Below, piece by piece: positions 1 through 11,434 of a stretch of 64,000 nt of DNA. Position numbers and translations under genes: made by a program. Location of the stretch: NCBI GenBank assembly GCA_037954665.1, contig JBBMOL010000066.1:2232001-2296000 (forward strand). Direction: 5' to 3'. The number at the start of each line of letters is the position of its first letter. Position 1 is the stretch's first letter. The DNA comes from Laguncularia racemosa (Eukaryota > Streptophyta > Magnoliopsida > Myrtales > Combretaceae). The notes under the pieces were generated by a model. It was not told where the DNA came from, did no database searches, and saw nothing but the letters and a program-made list of their open reading frames with translations.

Positions 1-885
1 TCTTCAAGGGACTCGCTTGAATTTCAGTATAGCTTGTTATCTTGAAACGGATAGCCAAACAGAGAATTTAAATAGAAGTTTGGAATGTTTTCTTTGATGT
101 TTTGTGGGGGAATGTCTAAATTCGTAGGCTGTGTGGATTTGTTGGGTTGAGTTTTCTTATTACACTTCTTTTCATTCTTCAGCTAGAGTGACACCGTTTG
201 AAATTGTTTATGAGCATCCTCTTCTATCTTTGCCAATTTATTTGTCTAATGAGATAGTTAATCGTACTTTATAGGCAGCTTTAGCTACATGAGACAATAT
301 TCTGGGTAAATTGCGTGCTAACTTGGAGAAAGCTCAGTTATGAAATTGTGAAAATGCCAACGAACATAGAAGGGATGTACAGTATGAAGTTGGTGATCGG
401 GTATTTTTGAAATTATGTCTAGCCCTTGGTTCTAAGGTGGAACTAAGACCTTTGTCAAAATTGGCTCCACACATTTATGGGCCTTTTCAGATTATTGCTT
501 GGGTTGGTCATGTAGCTTGGTTGGATTTGCCTAAGGGTTGTGGCCTTAATCTAGTTTTTCATGTGTCTCATCTCAAGAGGTCCTGTGGTTGTTTCCCCTT
601 AACTCATGATTTGCCAGCGGATTTGAATTTTGATGATCGAAGCTTGTTATCCTGCTAAGGTTTTGGTTAAGCGTTTAGAAGTAAGAAATGGCTTGTAGGT
701 TCCTCAAATTCTTGTTCAGTGGGTTGGGTCTTCTATTGAAGATTCTGCTGCCATTAAGCTGCAATTTCTAGACTTTGTCCTTGGGGACAAGGACAATGCT
801 CCAGGGGGGAGTACTAATATGACCCCAAGAATACATAGACCTCTGTTTAAGGTCTATAAGAGGCGTATGCCTCTTGCCAGTTGAT
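1..885 (+). mobile_element. Ty3/gypsy polyprotein 3' end (integrase C-terminal region), degenerate
   Basis: This is the tail of a Ty3/gypsy pol gene that starts left of the window. With a few stops and frame slips the + strand reads an integrase C-terminal half. It has a run resembling the usual Y-H-P-E-T-D-G-Q-T-E core end (seen as LETDSQTENLNR near 43-84). A P-F-E-I-V-Y-E stretch follows at about 197, and then RRDVQYEVGDRVFLKL at 370-418. Further on are a GPF motif near 480 and FHVSHLK near 557. The open part, 407-658, matches the barrel-like domain after the catalytic core. The frame ends near 885, after a G-rich run at 806-813 typical of the pol end in this superfamily. Several stop codons make it non-functional. 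Family assignment is secure; the lineage is not determined. Confidence 0.88.
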
Positions 886-1320
886 AATGATGTGTGGGTG
901 TTTGGTGGGTGCGTCTGTTAGGTGTGTGTTGTGGTGTGGTGTGTGCTTGTAAAATAATAGTAGTAATAGTGTGCTATTGTGTTTGTATGATAATAATAGT
1001 AGTATTTGTATATGATGAAGATAGTAGTGGAATATTATTGGGAAAGGGTAGTGTTGTAATTTCATTATTAGTGTGTGGTCTGGAGTTAGTGGAAGTTGAC
1101 AGATATAAAAAGGGAGAATCATCTTGGAAGGAGGACAGATAGAAAGAATACGTGATAGTAGCTTGTCTTGGAAGCTCTAGCAGAGGATTTGATCTCAAAA
1201 GTTGCTAAGCTCTTGTGTGATATTCCTAATTGAGAATTACCTATCTAGTGGCTAAGCTTCTCAATTGCACTGGACCTATTCTTTGTCGATAGGTACTTTG
1301 CGTTCCCTATCTTCTAGCTA
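813..1320 (+). repeat. probable 3' LTR or terminal region of the gypsy element
   Basis: No gene is visible. The stretch follows the purine-rich run CCAGGGGGGAGT at 802-813, which is in the place expected for a polypurine tract. It contains a TATA-like GATATAAAAAGGGAG at about 1101, as expected of an LTR promoter. It runs up to the point where copia coding sequence starts. Its partner LTR lies outside the window, so the ends cannot be fixed. The 60-90-residue open frames here, on both strands, fall in low-complexity GT/AT sequence and are not credible genes. Confidence 0.45.
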
Positions 1321-1717
1321 ACTTTTGCACATCCTAGTTGTATCAATTATCATCTTGGGCAATGACCTCAATGAGATAGCAATGCTAAAAGAGAATATAA
1401 AAAGGGAGTTTGAGATGAAGGAACTTGGAGACTTGAAATTTTTTCTTGGTATGGAAGTTGTGAGAAGTAAAAAGGGGATCTTCATAAGCCAAAGAAAATA
1501 CATCATTGAGCTCTTGAATGAGACGGGTAAGCTTGGTTGTGAACCTATGAGCACACCATTACCACATAATTGGTAGAGTTGTACACTTCCAAGTGATGGG
1601 TTTGTGGATAAGGGACAATATCAAAGGCTTGTAGGCAGGTTAATATATTTGTCTCTCACTCGACCAAATATAACCTATTTTTTTGGATAATTAGATATAA
1701 CCTATTCTATTAGCCTT

Positions 1718-1909
1718 TAAAAAGGAAGAGAGAAGATTGAATTATGTGAAAGCTTGATTATTCCCTCAAGCTTAGCTGGCTATTTATACTAATTATACAA
1801 ACCACAAACCAGGAAATATACAAACTAGGAAAGTACTAATTTAGGCTATACAATCTTTACTAAAAAATAGACAACCTAAACTAGGAAACATATCTTTTTA
1901 ATCTTAACA
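1718..1909 (-). repeat. 3' LTR of copia 2
   Basis: This 192-bp LTR is paired with 6493-6668. It is 16 bp longer because it carries an extra segment around 1810-1826. The end next to the purine tract reads TGTTAAGATT on the minus strand. Confidence 0.92.
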
Positions 1910-1921
1910 CTCCCCCTCAAG
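1910..1921 (-). other. polypurine tract of copia 2
   Basis: On the minus strand CTTGAGGGGGAG directly abuts the TG of the 3' LTR. This is the expected plus-strand primer position of an LTR retrotransposon. Confidence 0.85.
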
Positions 1922-2249
1922 TTGGAGCATATATATCATAGGCTCCAATCTTGTTACAAATATATTTAATTTGTGAGCCTCTAAGTGATTTTGTAAGAAT
2001 ATTTGCTAGCAGGTCATTTAAATTGACAAAACTTGTGACAATACAACCAAATTCTATCTTTTGTCAGATGAAATGACAATCTAATTCAATATGCTTTGTT
2101 CTTTCATGAAAAACTGGATTTAAGGCTATATGAAGAGCTGCTTGATTGTCACATATCAACTTCATTTGTTTCACTTTAGTGCATCCTAATTCTTGAAGAA
2201 GCTTGTTTCAACCAAATAAGTTCATAGGTTGCAAGTGCTATAGCTCTAT

Positions 2250-3430
2250 ATTCTGCTTCTGTACTAGATCTAGCAACCACATCTTGCTTCTTGCTTCTTG
2301 CTTTTCCAAGAGAGTAGATTTCCTCCAATCATAACACAGTATCCTGATGTAGACCGTCTATCTGAGGGAGAGTTTGCCCAATCTGCATCAGAATATCCGA
2401 CAATATTCGAATAACCTCGATCTTCATATAAAAGACCCTGTCTTGGAGCTCCTTTGATATAACGAAGAATGCGAATTACTGCATCCCAATGACTACTATA
2501 TGGAGCTTGAAGAAACTGACTAACCATACTTACTGCAAATGAAATATCGGGCCGTGTAATAGTGAGATAATTTAATTTACCAACAAGCCTTCGATATCCA
2601 CCTGCATCTTCCAATGGCTCCCCTTGTCCAGGAACAAGCTTAACATTTGGATCCATTGGAGTATCCACATGCTTACAATTCAACATACCAGTTTCCTCTA
2701 AGATGTCTAAAGCATACTTTCTTTGTGAAATAGCAACTCCCATTTTTTATTGTGCTACTTCAATTCCTAGAAATTATTTCAACTTTCCTAAATCTTTAGT
2801 TTGAAACTGGCTAAATAAATGCCTTTTAAGTTCAAAAATTCCGTCACGATCACTACCTGTAATGACAATATCATCAACATAGACTACAAGATAGATACTT
2901 TCACCAAGGTCATTGAGACGGAATGATCTACTTCACTTTGAGACATGCCAAATTGCAGAATTACTGAACTAAAATGGCTAAAAAGCTCAATGTGACTGCT
3001 TAAGGCCATATAGTGATCGTCGAAGGCGACATACAAGATGTGACTCCCCCTGAGCAACAAACCCAAGTGGTTGCTCCATATATACTTCCTTAGCTAGTTG
3101 CCCATGTAGAAAAGCATTCTTGATATCCAATTGATGAAGTGTCCAGTGATTCATTGCTGCTAAGGAAAGAAGCAAATGAACGGAAGCAATTTTTGCTACA
3201 GGAGAGAATGTATCACTATAATCAAGTCCATAAATTTGAGTATAACCTTTGGCAACTAAACGAGCTTTCAATCGATCAATCTTCCCGTCAGGACCTATTT
3301 TCACCGTATAAACCCAACGACAGCCAACTGCAGATTTTCCCTTTAGCAAAGGCACTAACTCCCAAGTACTGCTAGTATAAAGAGCATTCATTTCCTCTAT
3401 CATAGCATCGCACCACCCTGGATGCTCCAA
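2250..3430 (-). pseudogene. copia 2 reverse transcriptase and RNase H
   Basis: The reading frame 3430-2987 carries the start of copia reverse transcriptase: W-x-x-A-M-x-E-E-M-N-A-L, VGCRWVYTVK, RLKARLVAKGYTQ, then LDIKNAFLHG and SLYGLKQS. A frame break follows, and the YVDD-type region lies near 2870. The frame 2743-2270 resumes with ISQRKYALDILEETGM, RPDISFAVSMVSQF, SDADWANSPSDRRSTSGYC and LLSWKSKKQ, the end of reverse transcriptase and the beginning of RNase H. The frame changes at about 2985 and 2745, and the truncated RNase H signature near 2270, make it inactive. Confidence 0.9.
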
Positions 3431-3742
3431 TGCTTGTCAAACAGTCTTACGTATGGATACATCAGACAAGGTGGAAATAAAGGCATAATAGGACGGAGAG
3501 AGACACTGATAACTCAGAAAATTATAAATGGGGTGTGGATTGCGAGAGGAACGAATACCTTTTCGAACAACTATAGGAGTTGTTGGCGCTTCTGCTAAAG
3601 GTGAGACTGGAACCGGAGATGATGAAGTTGGAGCTGAACTTGAGTCAGAAGTTGTACAAGTGCCTATATCAGTAGGAACATCATCATTGGTATTAGGAGA
3701 AGGACGAGGATGACGAGAATAGACTTGGAGAGGACGATTGTC

Positions 3743-5151
3743 TTAAGCTAAAGGACTAACAGGGAGAGGGATAGGTAAAACAGTAGGAAGAAGATGCATT
3801 TGCTCAGTGTTTGGTGCAAAAAATGGAGTGGTTTCAAAGAAGGTTACATCTGCTGAAACAAAATACTTACGTGTAACGGGATCATAACATTTGTAACCTT
3901 TTTGAAGACGAGAATATCCTAAAAAGATGCATTTGATGGACTTGGGTAAAAGTTTGTCTTTGCTAGGGGTAGTGTCATGAATAAAATAAGTGCAACCAAA
4001 TACACGCAAAGGTACATGATGGAGTTTTTGTGCTGGAAACAATATGGAATGTGGACTATGGTTTTGCAATATTGAAGAAGCATTCGATTAATTAAATAAC
4101 AAGGTGTGAGTATTGCATCTCCCCAAAGTCGAAGAGGAACATTATGGTGTATGAGTAAAGTACGCGCAGTTTTAATGAGATGTCGATTTTTGCGTTTAGC
4201 AACCCCATTCTGTTGAGGAGTATAGGCACAAGATGTTTGGTGGAGAATTCCTTGAGAAGTCATGAAATTAGTAAAATGGGAAGATAAATACTCCTTGGCA
4301 TTATCACTGTGCAAAACTTTAATGGAAATACTAAACTGATTACGAATTTCAGCACAAAAATTTTGAAATATCACAAATAATTCAAAACGATTTTTCATTA
4401 AAAATACCCAAGTACAACGAGAATAATCGTCAATAAATGTAACAAAATATTGAAAACCCAGAGTTAAACTGACACGACTAGGACTCTATATGTTTGAATG
4501 AACAAGATCAAACAATGATGTAGCCCTATTATTGACTCGCTTAGGAAATGAAGCTCGAGTTTGTTTTCCAAGCTGACACAACTCACATTCAAAAGAAGAT
4601 AAAGTTGAGAGACTAGGAATTAATTTTTGGAGTTTGGTGATACTTGGATGTCCCAAACGACTATGAAGTAGGTTGGTAGAGGCGGTGGAACTGAAGGCAA
4701 CTGGTGAGTGTGGAATGGATAGGTGATACAACCCCTGTGACTCACATCCCGCTCCAATCGTCTTCCCCGAACTTCGGTCATGTACAATAACAAAATTAGC
4801 CAAAAAAGTTACAGAACAATTAAGATTTTTGGTGAGTTTGCTAATGGAAATCAAATTATATGGACATTCAAGATCAAACAAAACTGATTTTAAAGAAATG
4901 GAAGAAGGTAGTTGTACATCCCCTATTCTTCTAATAACAGTTTGTGAACCGTTAGCAAAAGTAACTTTGGAAGAATTTAGTGGGAAGCTGAGATTGGAAA
5001 AAAAGTGTTTATTACTAGTGATGTGATCGGATACACCTAAGTCTAGTATCCAAGGACCAATGGGGGAAGACCTGGTCAAACAAGCAAAGGAATTACCGGA
5101 GTGAGGGGCTCTATTTGAGGATGATTGCTGTTTTGCTGATTGGTACTGCAA
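3743..5151 (-). pseudogene. copia 2 protease and integrase
   Basis: The frame 5151-4486 opens with the aspartic protease segment WILDLGVSDHIT. Its active-site motif is normally D-S-G-A-S-D-H, so the serine and alanine are changed here. A GAG-pre-integrase region follows with H-S-R-L-G-H-P and C-E-L-C-Q-L-G-K, the HHCC zinc-binding motif. The frame 4398-3919 has HSDNAKEYLSSHF and TPQQNGVAKRKNRHL, covering the second Asp and the Glu of the integrase catalytic triad. The frame 4069-3743 carries the integrase C-terminal VFGCTYFIHD, GYSRLQKGYKCY and VTFFE. Frame changes occur near 4486 and about 4070. Confidence 0.9.
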
Positions 5152-5232
5152 GTACTAGGTGTAATCAGTGCCAGTCAAAGTAATTGAGTATATCGGTTGG
5201 TCCTTTGAATCTAGGAATGGAAGTATTCCATC

Positions 5233-5930
5233 TCAATGAGTTTGTGCCATATAAGCTGTAGAACGACCAGTGGATTGATTTGTACGTGGTGGCTTGCCAT
5301 ATAACACCCAACAAGTGTCACGTGTGTGACCAAGCCTGTCACAATGAGTGCAATGTGGTCGTCCCGTTCCTCTTCCTTTTTGACCACCTCCCTGACCGCC
5401 TCCTTGACTTGATTGATTTCGAGTCTGCATAGTTAACGCAGATGTCTCATTAGTATCAACTGGCTTTATGGAAATACGGAGTAACCTGGTAGAGACTTCC
5501 TCAAAAGAAGGAATAATATGGCTTGACAGAATTTGATCCCGTACAGATCCAAGATCAGGTCGCAACCCTATCAAGGCTATGACCATAAAAACTTATCTCT
5601 TTGTTTCTCCTGTGCAGAAATATCATCAGAAAGAGGCATAAGAGAATTATATTCATCTTTTAATGTCTCCAATTGCCCTAGATAGGTAGCCATGTCATCA
5701 CTGCTTTATTGCAAACGAACGATGTCTGAAACAACCTTGTATATCCGTTGCACATCATTTCTATATAAAGACCTGGCTTTAGTCCAAAACTTACAGCAAG
5801 TTTTGCAAGACTGAAACAAATTAATTAATTTAGGATCCAAAGAATTCCATAAGTAATTACATAACAAAGCATCAATTTTCCTCCAGTTCGCCCTATTTGC
5901 TTCAGCAATAGTACTAGAATCTTTAGTCAA
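5233..5930 (-). pseudogene. copia 2 gag
   Basis: Two frames, 5930-5706 and 5586-5233, read a copia gag of the UBN2/retrotran_gag type. The first has WRKIDALLCNYLWNSLDPKLI. The second contains LIGLRPDLGSVRDQILSS and a zinc knuckle C-T-H-C-D-R-L-G-H-T-R-D-T-C, a complete CX2CX4HX4C. A glutamine- and glycine-rich linker precedes the knuckle. The stretch between the two frames is out of frame. Confidence 0.88.
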
Positions 5931-6480
5931 ATGATCTTCATAACCTTAACCCATAAACCATAATTCAACTGAAGCAGACCAGGATGAGTAGTTACCACCA
6001 CCTTGTTGCCGGACTGTAGTAATATTCAGCGAATTGGAAATAGTGGAAAAGACTTGTCTTTCCACTTCTACCTTTGAAGACTCCATCAATTCCTATCTGA
6101 CGAAGGATTCGAAACTGTTCAAGGGATAAAATAGCCCTCCATTCCTCCTCCGTTTTTCGCCATTTTAGGACAACCACCAGAACCGAAAGGGGAGAGGCTG
6201 GTGATCCTAGCAGCACCGATCTTGCAAGATTCCGATGACCAGAGAGTGGCGCGTGTGTCCCACGCGCTGACGTGACTAAAAGCTTGGAGCGGCGCATGAG
6301 GAGTAACGGCGAAGAGTTCGGCAATGGGCTTCAAGGGATGGCTAGATCGGCACCTCCTGCTACTGTTGGAGTGGGTGGTGAGATGAAATACTAGTCTTAG
6401 ACCGGTGGAAAGGAAGAGGTTGAGACTCGTAAAAAAAAAAATGGACTGACAATGAAAAAAAAAAAATTATACGAAACCTT
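5931..6480 (-). other. copia 2 untranslated leader and gag start region
   Basis: This lies between the primer site and the recognisable gag. Open frames at 6334-5992 are serine/arginine-rich and match no known domain. I read them as chance frames in a GC-richer leader, though the extreme gag N-terminus should begin in the last part of it. A-rich runs occur at 6430-6468. Confidence 0.5.
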
Positions 6481-6492
6481 GCTCTGATACCA
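6481..6492 (-). other. primer binding site of copia 2
   Basis: On the minus strand TGGTATCAGAGC directly follows the 5' LTR. This is the usual complement to the 3' end of initiator-methionine tRNA used by copia elements, and it fixes the inner LTR edge. Confidence 0.93.
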
Positions 6493-6668
6493 TAAGAAGG
6501 AAGAGAGAAGATTGAATTATGTGAAAGCTTGATTATTCCCTCAATCTTAGCTGGGTATTTATATTGATTGTACAAGCTACAAACTAGGAAAGTACTAATT
6601 TAGGCTATACAATCTTTACTAAAAAATAGACAACCTAAACTAGGAAACATATCTTTCTAATCTTAACA
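6493..6668 (-). repeat. 5' LTR of copia 2
   Basis: This 176-bp LTR pairs with 1718-1909. The outer edge on the minus strand begins TGTTAAGATT. The inner edge abuts the primer binding site. Confidence 0.92.
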
Positions 6669-7238
6669 ACCTTCAATCAATTCATGCATGCTCCCACTAG
6701 ACACCGTATGGATGGTGTGAATCACATTTTGAGATATCTCAAGGGTACTTTTGGTAAAGGTTTACCTATTGGAAAGACTGAGAATAGGAAGATTGAAGCC
6801 TTTGTTGATGCTGATTGAGGAGGAGATATCCTTGATTGTAAGTCCACATCTGGCTTTTTGCTATACTTTGGGGTAACCTATTGATTTGGAGAAGAAAGAA
6901 ACAATTAGTTGCTGCTAGGAGTAGTGTTGAAGCAGAGTATAGAGCAATAGCTCAGGGTATTTGTGAAGCTATCTGGCTTCAAAGATTCTTGCAAGATTTA
7001 CATGAAGAGGCTGAAAATTCTCTTGTTTATGGTGATAGTAAATCAACCCTAAATATTGTCAAAAATCTGGTGTAGCATGATCCTATGAAGCATGTTAGAT
7101 TGGATTGTCATTTTATTAGATCAAAAATTGAAGAAGGGAGCATTGAGTTACAGGACATCTCTACACGTCAATATCTTTACAAAGTGTATCCAAGCAATGG
7201 CTTAAGGAGCTCTCTTGTAGGCTAGGAATGATAGATAT

Positions 7239-7406
7239 TGTAATTGTAAGGAAAAGAGAAAATTGTATATATCATTCATTGATCCATAGGTTACACATAT
7301 ATACAAGTTCTAATAAACTAAAAAAGGAAACTAAATTTGTATTTTAAGACTAATGTATATATAATAATAACTGTATCCTAATTTAACTAATTTATAGCCT
7401 ATAACA
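7239..7406 (-). repeat. 3' LTR of copia 3
   Basis: This 168-bp LTR runs from TG to CA and is paired with 12018-12177. The purine tract CTTGAGGGAGAG abuts it on the minus strand. Confidence 0.9.
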
Positions 7407-7556
7407 CTCTCCCTCAAGCTGGAAGATATTAATCATGCCCAACTTGTTACACAGATAGTCAACTCAAGCCCTATTTAGAGCCTTTGTAAGAAGATCTCCT
7501 AATTGTTCTCAAGTCTTCACAAACCCTGTAGAAATTAACTCTTGCTGAATTTTCTC

Positions 7557-8959
7557 CTAAATAAAATGACAATCAATCTTGATGTGCTTAGTTCGTTCAT
7601 GGAACACGAGATTCGAGGCAATATGAAGAGCGGCTTGGTTATCACACCATAGTTTTGCAAGAAGTGAGATGTTCAACTCGACTTCATTTAGGAGCTGATA
7701 TATCCACATTACTTCACATACTGATTGTGCCATAGCTCTATATTCTGATTCTGCACTAGATTGAGATACAACATTTTGCTTATTACTTTTCCATGAAACC
7801 AAATTTCCACCGACGAAAACACAATACCCTGAAGTAGATCTCCTATGCTCCTTATATCCTACCCAATTAGCATCTGTGAAACACTCAATACTAGTATAGC
7901 TATGATTCTTATATAAGAGACCACGTCCAGGTGCTCCCTTTAAATAACACAAGATTTGCTTTACAGCAGCACAATGATCAACTATTGGAGATGACATGTA
8001 TCGACTCACAACACTAACCGAATATGCAATATCTGATCGAGTTACTATAAGACAACTCTCCCTCCTTGCCAATTGCAAATTAGGAACCATTGGTGTACTA
8101 AATGGTTTAGCACCTAAGTTTCCTGTTTTAGACAACAAGTCAAGTACATATTTTCTTTATGATAGAAAAATTCCTTTCTTACTCCCCATTACCTCAACAC
8201 CCAAGAAATATTTCAACATTCCTAAATCCTTTGTTTGAAATTGACTTTGAAGAAAGGATTTAACAATTGAAATATCTATAGTATCGTTGCCAGTTATAAC
8301 AATACCATCCACATATACTACTAACAGAATAATACCAGCTGTAGATTGTTTATAGAAAACAGAATGATCAGATTTGCTTTTCTGTATCCCAAATTTCTCA
8401 ATTGCTTGCTAAATTTTCTAAATCAAGCATGGGGGCTCTGCTTCAAACCATAGAAAGACTTACGAAGATGACAAACCTTTCCAAACTCCCCCTGAGCAAC
8501 AAACCCTGGAGTTTACTCCATATAAACTTCTTCTTGAAGATCCCCATGCAAAAAAGCATTCTTGATATCTAACTAGTGTAGAGGCCGATCATATACTACA
8601 GCCATGGAAATAAATAGCTTAACAGATGTTAACTTAGTAACAGGAGAAAATGTGTCAGAATAATCTATTCCATAAGTTTGAGCATATCCTTTAGCAACAA
8701 GACGAGCTTTTAAGCGAGCAATTGATCCATCGGGATTTACTTTAATAGAAAAAATCCATTTACAGCCAATGGCCTTTTTCCCTGCAGGTAAATGTACCAA
8801 ATCCCAAGTATCATTCTGATCAAGGGCATTCATCTCCTCTACCATTGCACTACGCCATCCTGGATGTGACAAGGCTTCATGAATGGTTTTAGGAAGGGAG
8901 ATAGAATCCATAGATGCAATAAAGGAACAAGAGGAAACTGATAGATGATCATAAGACAC
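7557..8959 (-). pseudogene. copia 3 reverse transcriptase and RNase H
   Basis: The frame 8959-8573 reads reverse transcriptase: HPGWRSAMVEEMNALDQN, AIGCKWIFSIK, ARLKARLVAKGYAQTYG and DYSDTFSPV. Between 8570 and 8140 the homology continues with breaks, with a VDGIVITGN-like segment near 8300. The frame 8138-7557 gives SDIAYSVSVVSRYMSSP, TDANWVGYKEHRRSTSGYC, VSQSSAESEYRAMAQSVCE and WCDNQAALHIASN, ending in TKHIKIDCHF. The RNase H Glu and Asp positions look kept, but the frame is interrupted upstream. Confidence 0.9.
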
Positions 8960-9179
8960 AAAAGAAGAAACAGGATAAGTACACTAACATTTACCTTTAC
9001 GAAGGGCAATGGGAAGATCGTCCCTTGAGATTGAATCTGATGACGAGGGAGCTGGTTCAGGCAATGCATTAGGAGTTGGCTCAGGAGTACATTGCTTGCG
9101 AGAGTAAACCTAAAGAGGTGGTTTAGGAGAAGTGGTGGATGTAATTGTATAGATTAACAAATCATCATCCTCCCCTTAG

Positions 9180-9960
9180 CTTGTATGATTGAAGGGTGAA
9201 GAGAAAGGGATATCTTCACAAAAAGTAACATCAAGCGATACCAAATACCTATCAAGGCTAGGATAATAGCATCTGTATCCCTTCTGAACACGAGAATACC
9301 CAAGAAATATACATTTTAATGACTTAGGATCGAGTTTTGTAACTTAGGGACACACATCCCGAACAAAACACATACAACCAAATATTTTGGGTTCAATCGG
9401 AAACAAATATTTTGTTGGGAAAAGAGTATGATAAGGAGTCTCACCATTCAGAATAACTGAGGGCATTCGATTAATTAAAAAACAAGTTGTAGATACTACA
9501 TCAGCTCATAAGTGTTTGTGGATGTGCATTTGAAACAATAAAGCCCTCGCAGTTTCAAGTAAATGCCTATTCTTTCTCTCAGCAACACCATTTTGAGATG
9601 GTGTATCTACACAAGTTTGATGAATAATGCCATTCTTAATCATGTAGAATTGAAAAGATTCAGATAAATACTCTTTGGCATTATCACTTCGCAATACTTG
9701 AACAGAAACATTAAACTGAGTTTTAATTTCAGCACAAAAAGTACAAAAATGAGAAAACAACTTAGAATGATTATTCATTAAATATAACCAAGTCACTCGA
9801 GAATAATCATCAATAAAGGTAACAAAATACTTAAATCTAGTTTTAGATGTGACTAGACAAGGACCCCATACATCTGAATGGACTAACTCAAAAGGAGCAT
9901 TTGCTCATTTATTAACTCTAGGGCTTAAGCTAACGCGATGATGTTTCGCATACTAACATG
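9180..9960 (-). pseudogene. copia 3 integrase
   Basis: The open frame 9796-9506 contains VLRSDNAKEYLSESF and TPSQNGVAERKNRHLLETARAL, covering the second Asp and the Glu of the integrase triad. Upstream sequence, about 9960-9800, reads a degenerate WGPCLVTSKTRF-type start. Downstream sequence, 9500-9200, contains the C-terminal GYSRVQKGYRCY-like segment and a V-T-F-C-E-D run, with stops. Confidence 0.85.
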
Positions 9961-10167
9961 ACTCACAATGTAAGGACTCCAAACCGTGAAACTGAGGATA
10001 GAGTTTCTTTAACAAAGAGAGAGACGGATGACCCAATCGGCAATGTGCTTCAGAAGGGGTTACAACTCTAGAGCAGGCAACAAACTTTGGTATCTCTGTC
10101 TAGTATGTAGACCCTCGGATTCATGTCCTTTACCAATAGTCTTCCTCGTCATAAGATTTTGAAAAAG

Positions 10168-10443
10168 TCAATAGTCGAGAAAGAATGAGATACAACAATT
10201 AAGTGAACGAGTGAGTTTACTGACAGATATTAAATTAAATGATAGATTAGGAAAATTTAAGTCTGAGGACAAAGGAACTAATGGAGTTGGATTTGCTGTG
10301 CCGGTCCTAAGGACATGGGATGTTGACCCATTAGCTAAAGTGATAGGAGAGTGGGAGGTATAAGATTGAAAAGTGGATAATAGATTGGAATTACCTATCA
10401 TGTGGTTTGTGGCACAAGAGTTAATGACCCATTTGGAAGACAA
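10168..10443 (-). pseudogene. copia 3 protease region
   Basis: The frame opens with KWVINSCATNHMIGN. This is the position of the copia aspartic protease motif W-x-x-D-S-G-A-x-x-H, but the catalytic Asp is replaced by Asn and the Gly by Cys. ITLANGSTSHVLRTGTA and LISVSKLTRSLNC follow, as is usual in copia. The protease must be dead. Confidence 0.85.
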
Positions 10444-10599
10444 AGAGCAAAGACTTATGTTTGGTTTACCTGATTCAGCGATGGCAGTAACGGGAGTAGA
10501 TGAAGTCCTTAATGTTTCCTAATACTGTGAGAACTTGGCAAAGTTACCTGCAGAACCTGTGATAGATTTTCCAGATGTATCACTGGAAGAGGCAACTTG

Positions 10600-11434
10600 T
10601 GCTGATCGAAATCTCTGATTCCAACTTTATAGTTTCCTACAATCATGCTTCATATGCTCAGGCTTGTGATAATAATGACATATACTTACCCTAGAACTCT
10701 GTCCCCGAGTATCAAATTGGTATAAATTCTATCCTTGAGTATCAACTCCCCTACCACTACTCCTGTACTGGTGTCTTCCAGCTTCATACTCATACTGACA
10801 ACTTACAAGAGCACTACCAGACTGAACAGATTGAGGATTCTCCGTACATAGAATCCTGCTATATGTATCTTGCAAGGATGAGATTGTAGACCTAGAGAGA
10901 ATATGAGATTTAACTGCTTCAAACTCAGCTGAAAGTCCTGCTAAAAAACTCATTACAGCCATCTGCTCCCTTTGAGCCTGCTGAACTTTAATATCAAGAA
11001 AAGGTAATAATATATTAAGTTCTTTATAAGTCCGTTTAAAATCCATGAAGTAGCTCATAAGAGACTTATCCTGTTTCTCAACATGATAAAAGGCCTTGCA
11101 AACTTCATAAATACGAGAAACATTTCCCTTTCCAGAATACAGGAAATCCAAATATTCTATTAATTCCTTAACAAATTCACAATGATTAATTAACTCAACT
11201 ACTTCATTATCAGTAGAATTCCGTATTTGCAAGAATAATTGAGTATCTTCTCTAAACCAAGTTTGCTTAGAACTATCATCTGTGGGTGGATCCTTAGTCA
11301 AATGATCATCCTTATCAATACTACATAGGTAGAGCCTCACAGTTTTAGTCCAATCCAAATAATTAGATCATTAAGTTTATGTTCTGTAATTTTTGACATT
11401 ACAGGTATCACATCCGACATAACAACAGATTTGT
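10600..11434 (-). pseudogene. copia 3 gag
   Basis: The best start is the methionine at about 11434 (MSDVIPVMSKITEHKLND), followed by a frame slip near 11362 into the long frame 11358-10729. That frame holds DWTKTVRLYL, LFLQIRNSTDNEVVELI, FYHVEKQDKSLMSYFMDFKR and MSFLAGLSAEFEAVKSHIL, which are typical of copia gag. Near 10690-10630 a zinc knuckle reads C-H-Y-Y-H-K-P-E-H-M-K-H-D-C, where the second cysteine has become tyrosine. Confidence 0.87.

Larger units (their letters stand above)
1718..6668 (-). mobile_element. Ty1/copia LTR retrotransposon (copia 2), full length, degenerate coding
   Basis: This is a complete minus-strand copia element: 5' LTR 6668-6493, primer site 6492-6481, leader, gag (5930-5233), protease-integrase (5151-3743), reverse transcriptase-RNase H (3430-2250), purine tract 1921-1910 and 3' LTR 1909-1718. 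This domain order, with integrase before reverse transcriptase, defines copia. LTRs start TGTTAAGATTA and end in CTTA instead of the usual CA. Flanks give a near-duplicate of 5 bp, GCCTT at 1713-1717 and ACCTT at 6669-6673. Every coding block has stops or frame changes, so it cannot move by itself. The LTR copies differ at about ten positions plus a 16-bp indel, so the insertion is not recent. Confidence 0.93.
1325..7238 (+). mobile_element. degenerate Ty1/copia element (copia 1), interrupted by copia 2
   Basis: Two halves of one + strand copia polyprotein lie either side of another element. The left half (about 1335-1717) gives the reverse transcriptase C-terminal part: GNDLNEI, then the FFLGMEV motif, ISQRKYI, and RLVGRLIYLSLTRPNI. 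The right half (6674-7238) resumes with an FMHAPT-like stretch, HILRYLKGT and then the RNase H signature K-Q-x-x-V-A-A-R-S-S-V-E-A-E-Y-R-A (6884-6934), ending in a KELSCRLGMIDI-like tail at about 7203-7238. In-frame stops and frame slips, including a local duplication of GATATAACCTATT near 1664-1705, show that it is dead. It is the oldest copia layer here, because copia 2 interrupts it and copia 3 begins exactly where its reading frame stops. Confidence 0.88.

Noticed and set aside
847..1198. Overlapping open frames on both strands (up to 91 residues)
   Set aside because: They fall in GT/AT low-complexity sequence of a probable LTR, have no motifs, and overlap each other on opposite strands.
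3139..3375. 78-residue + strand frame
   Set aside because: It is the antisense shadow of the copia 2 reverse transcriptase.
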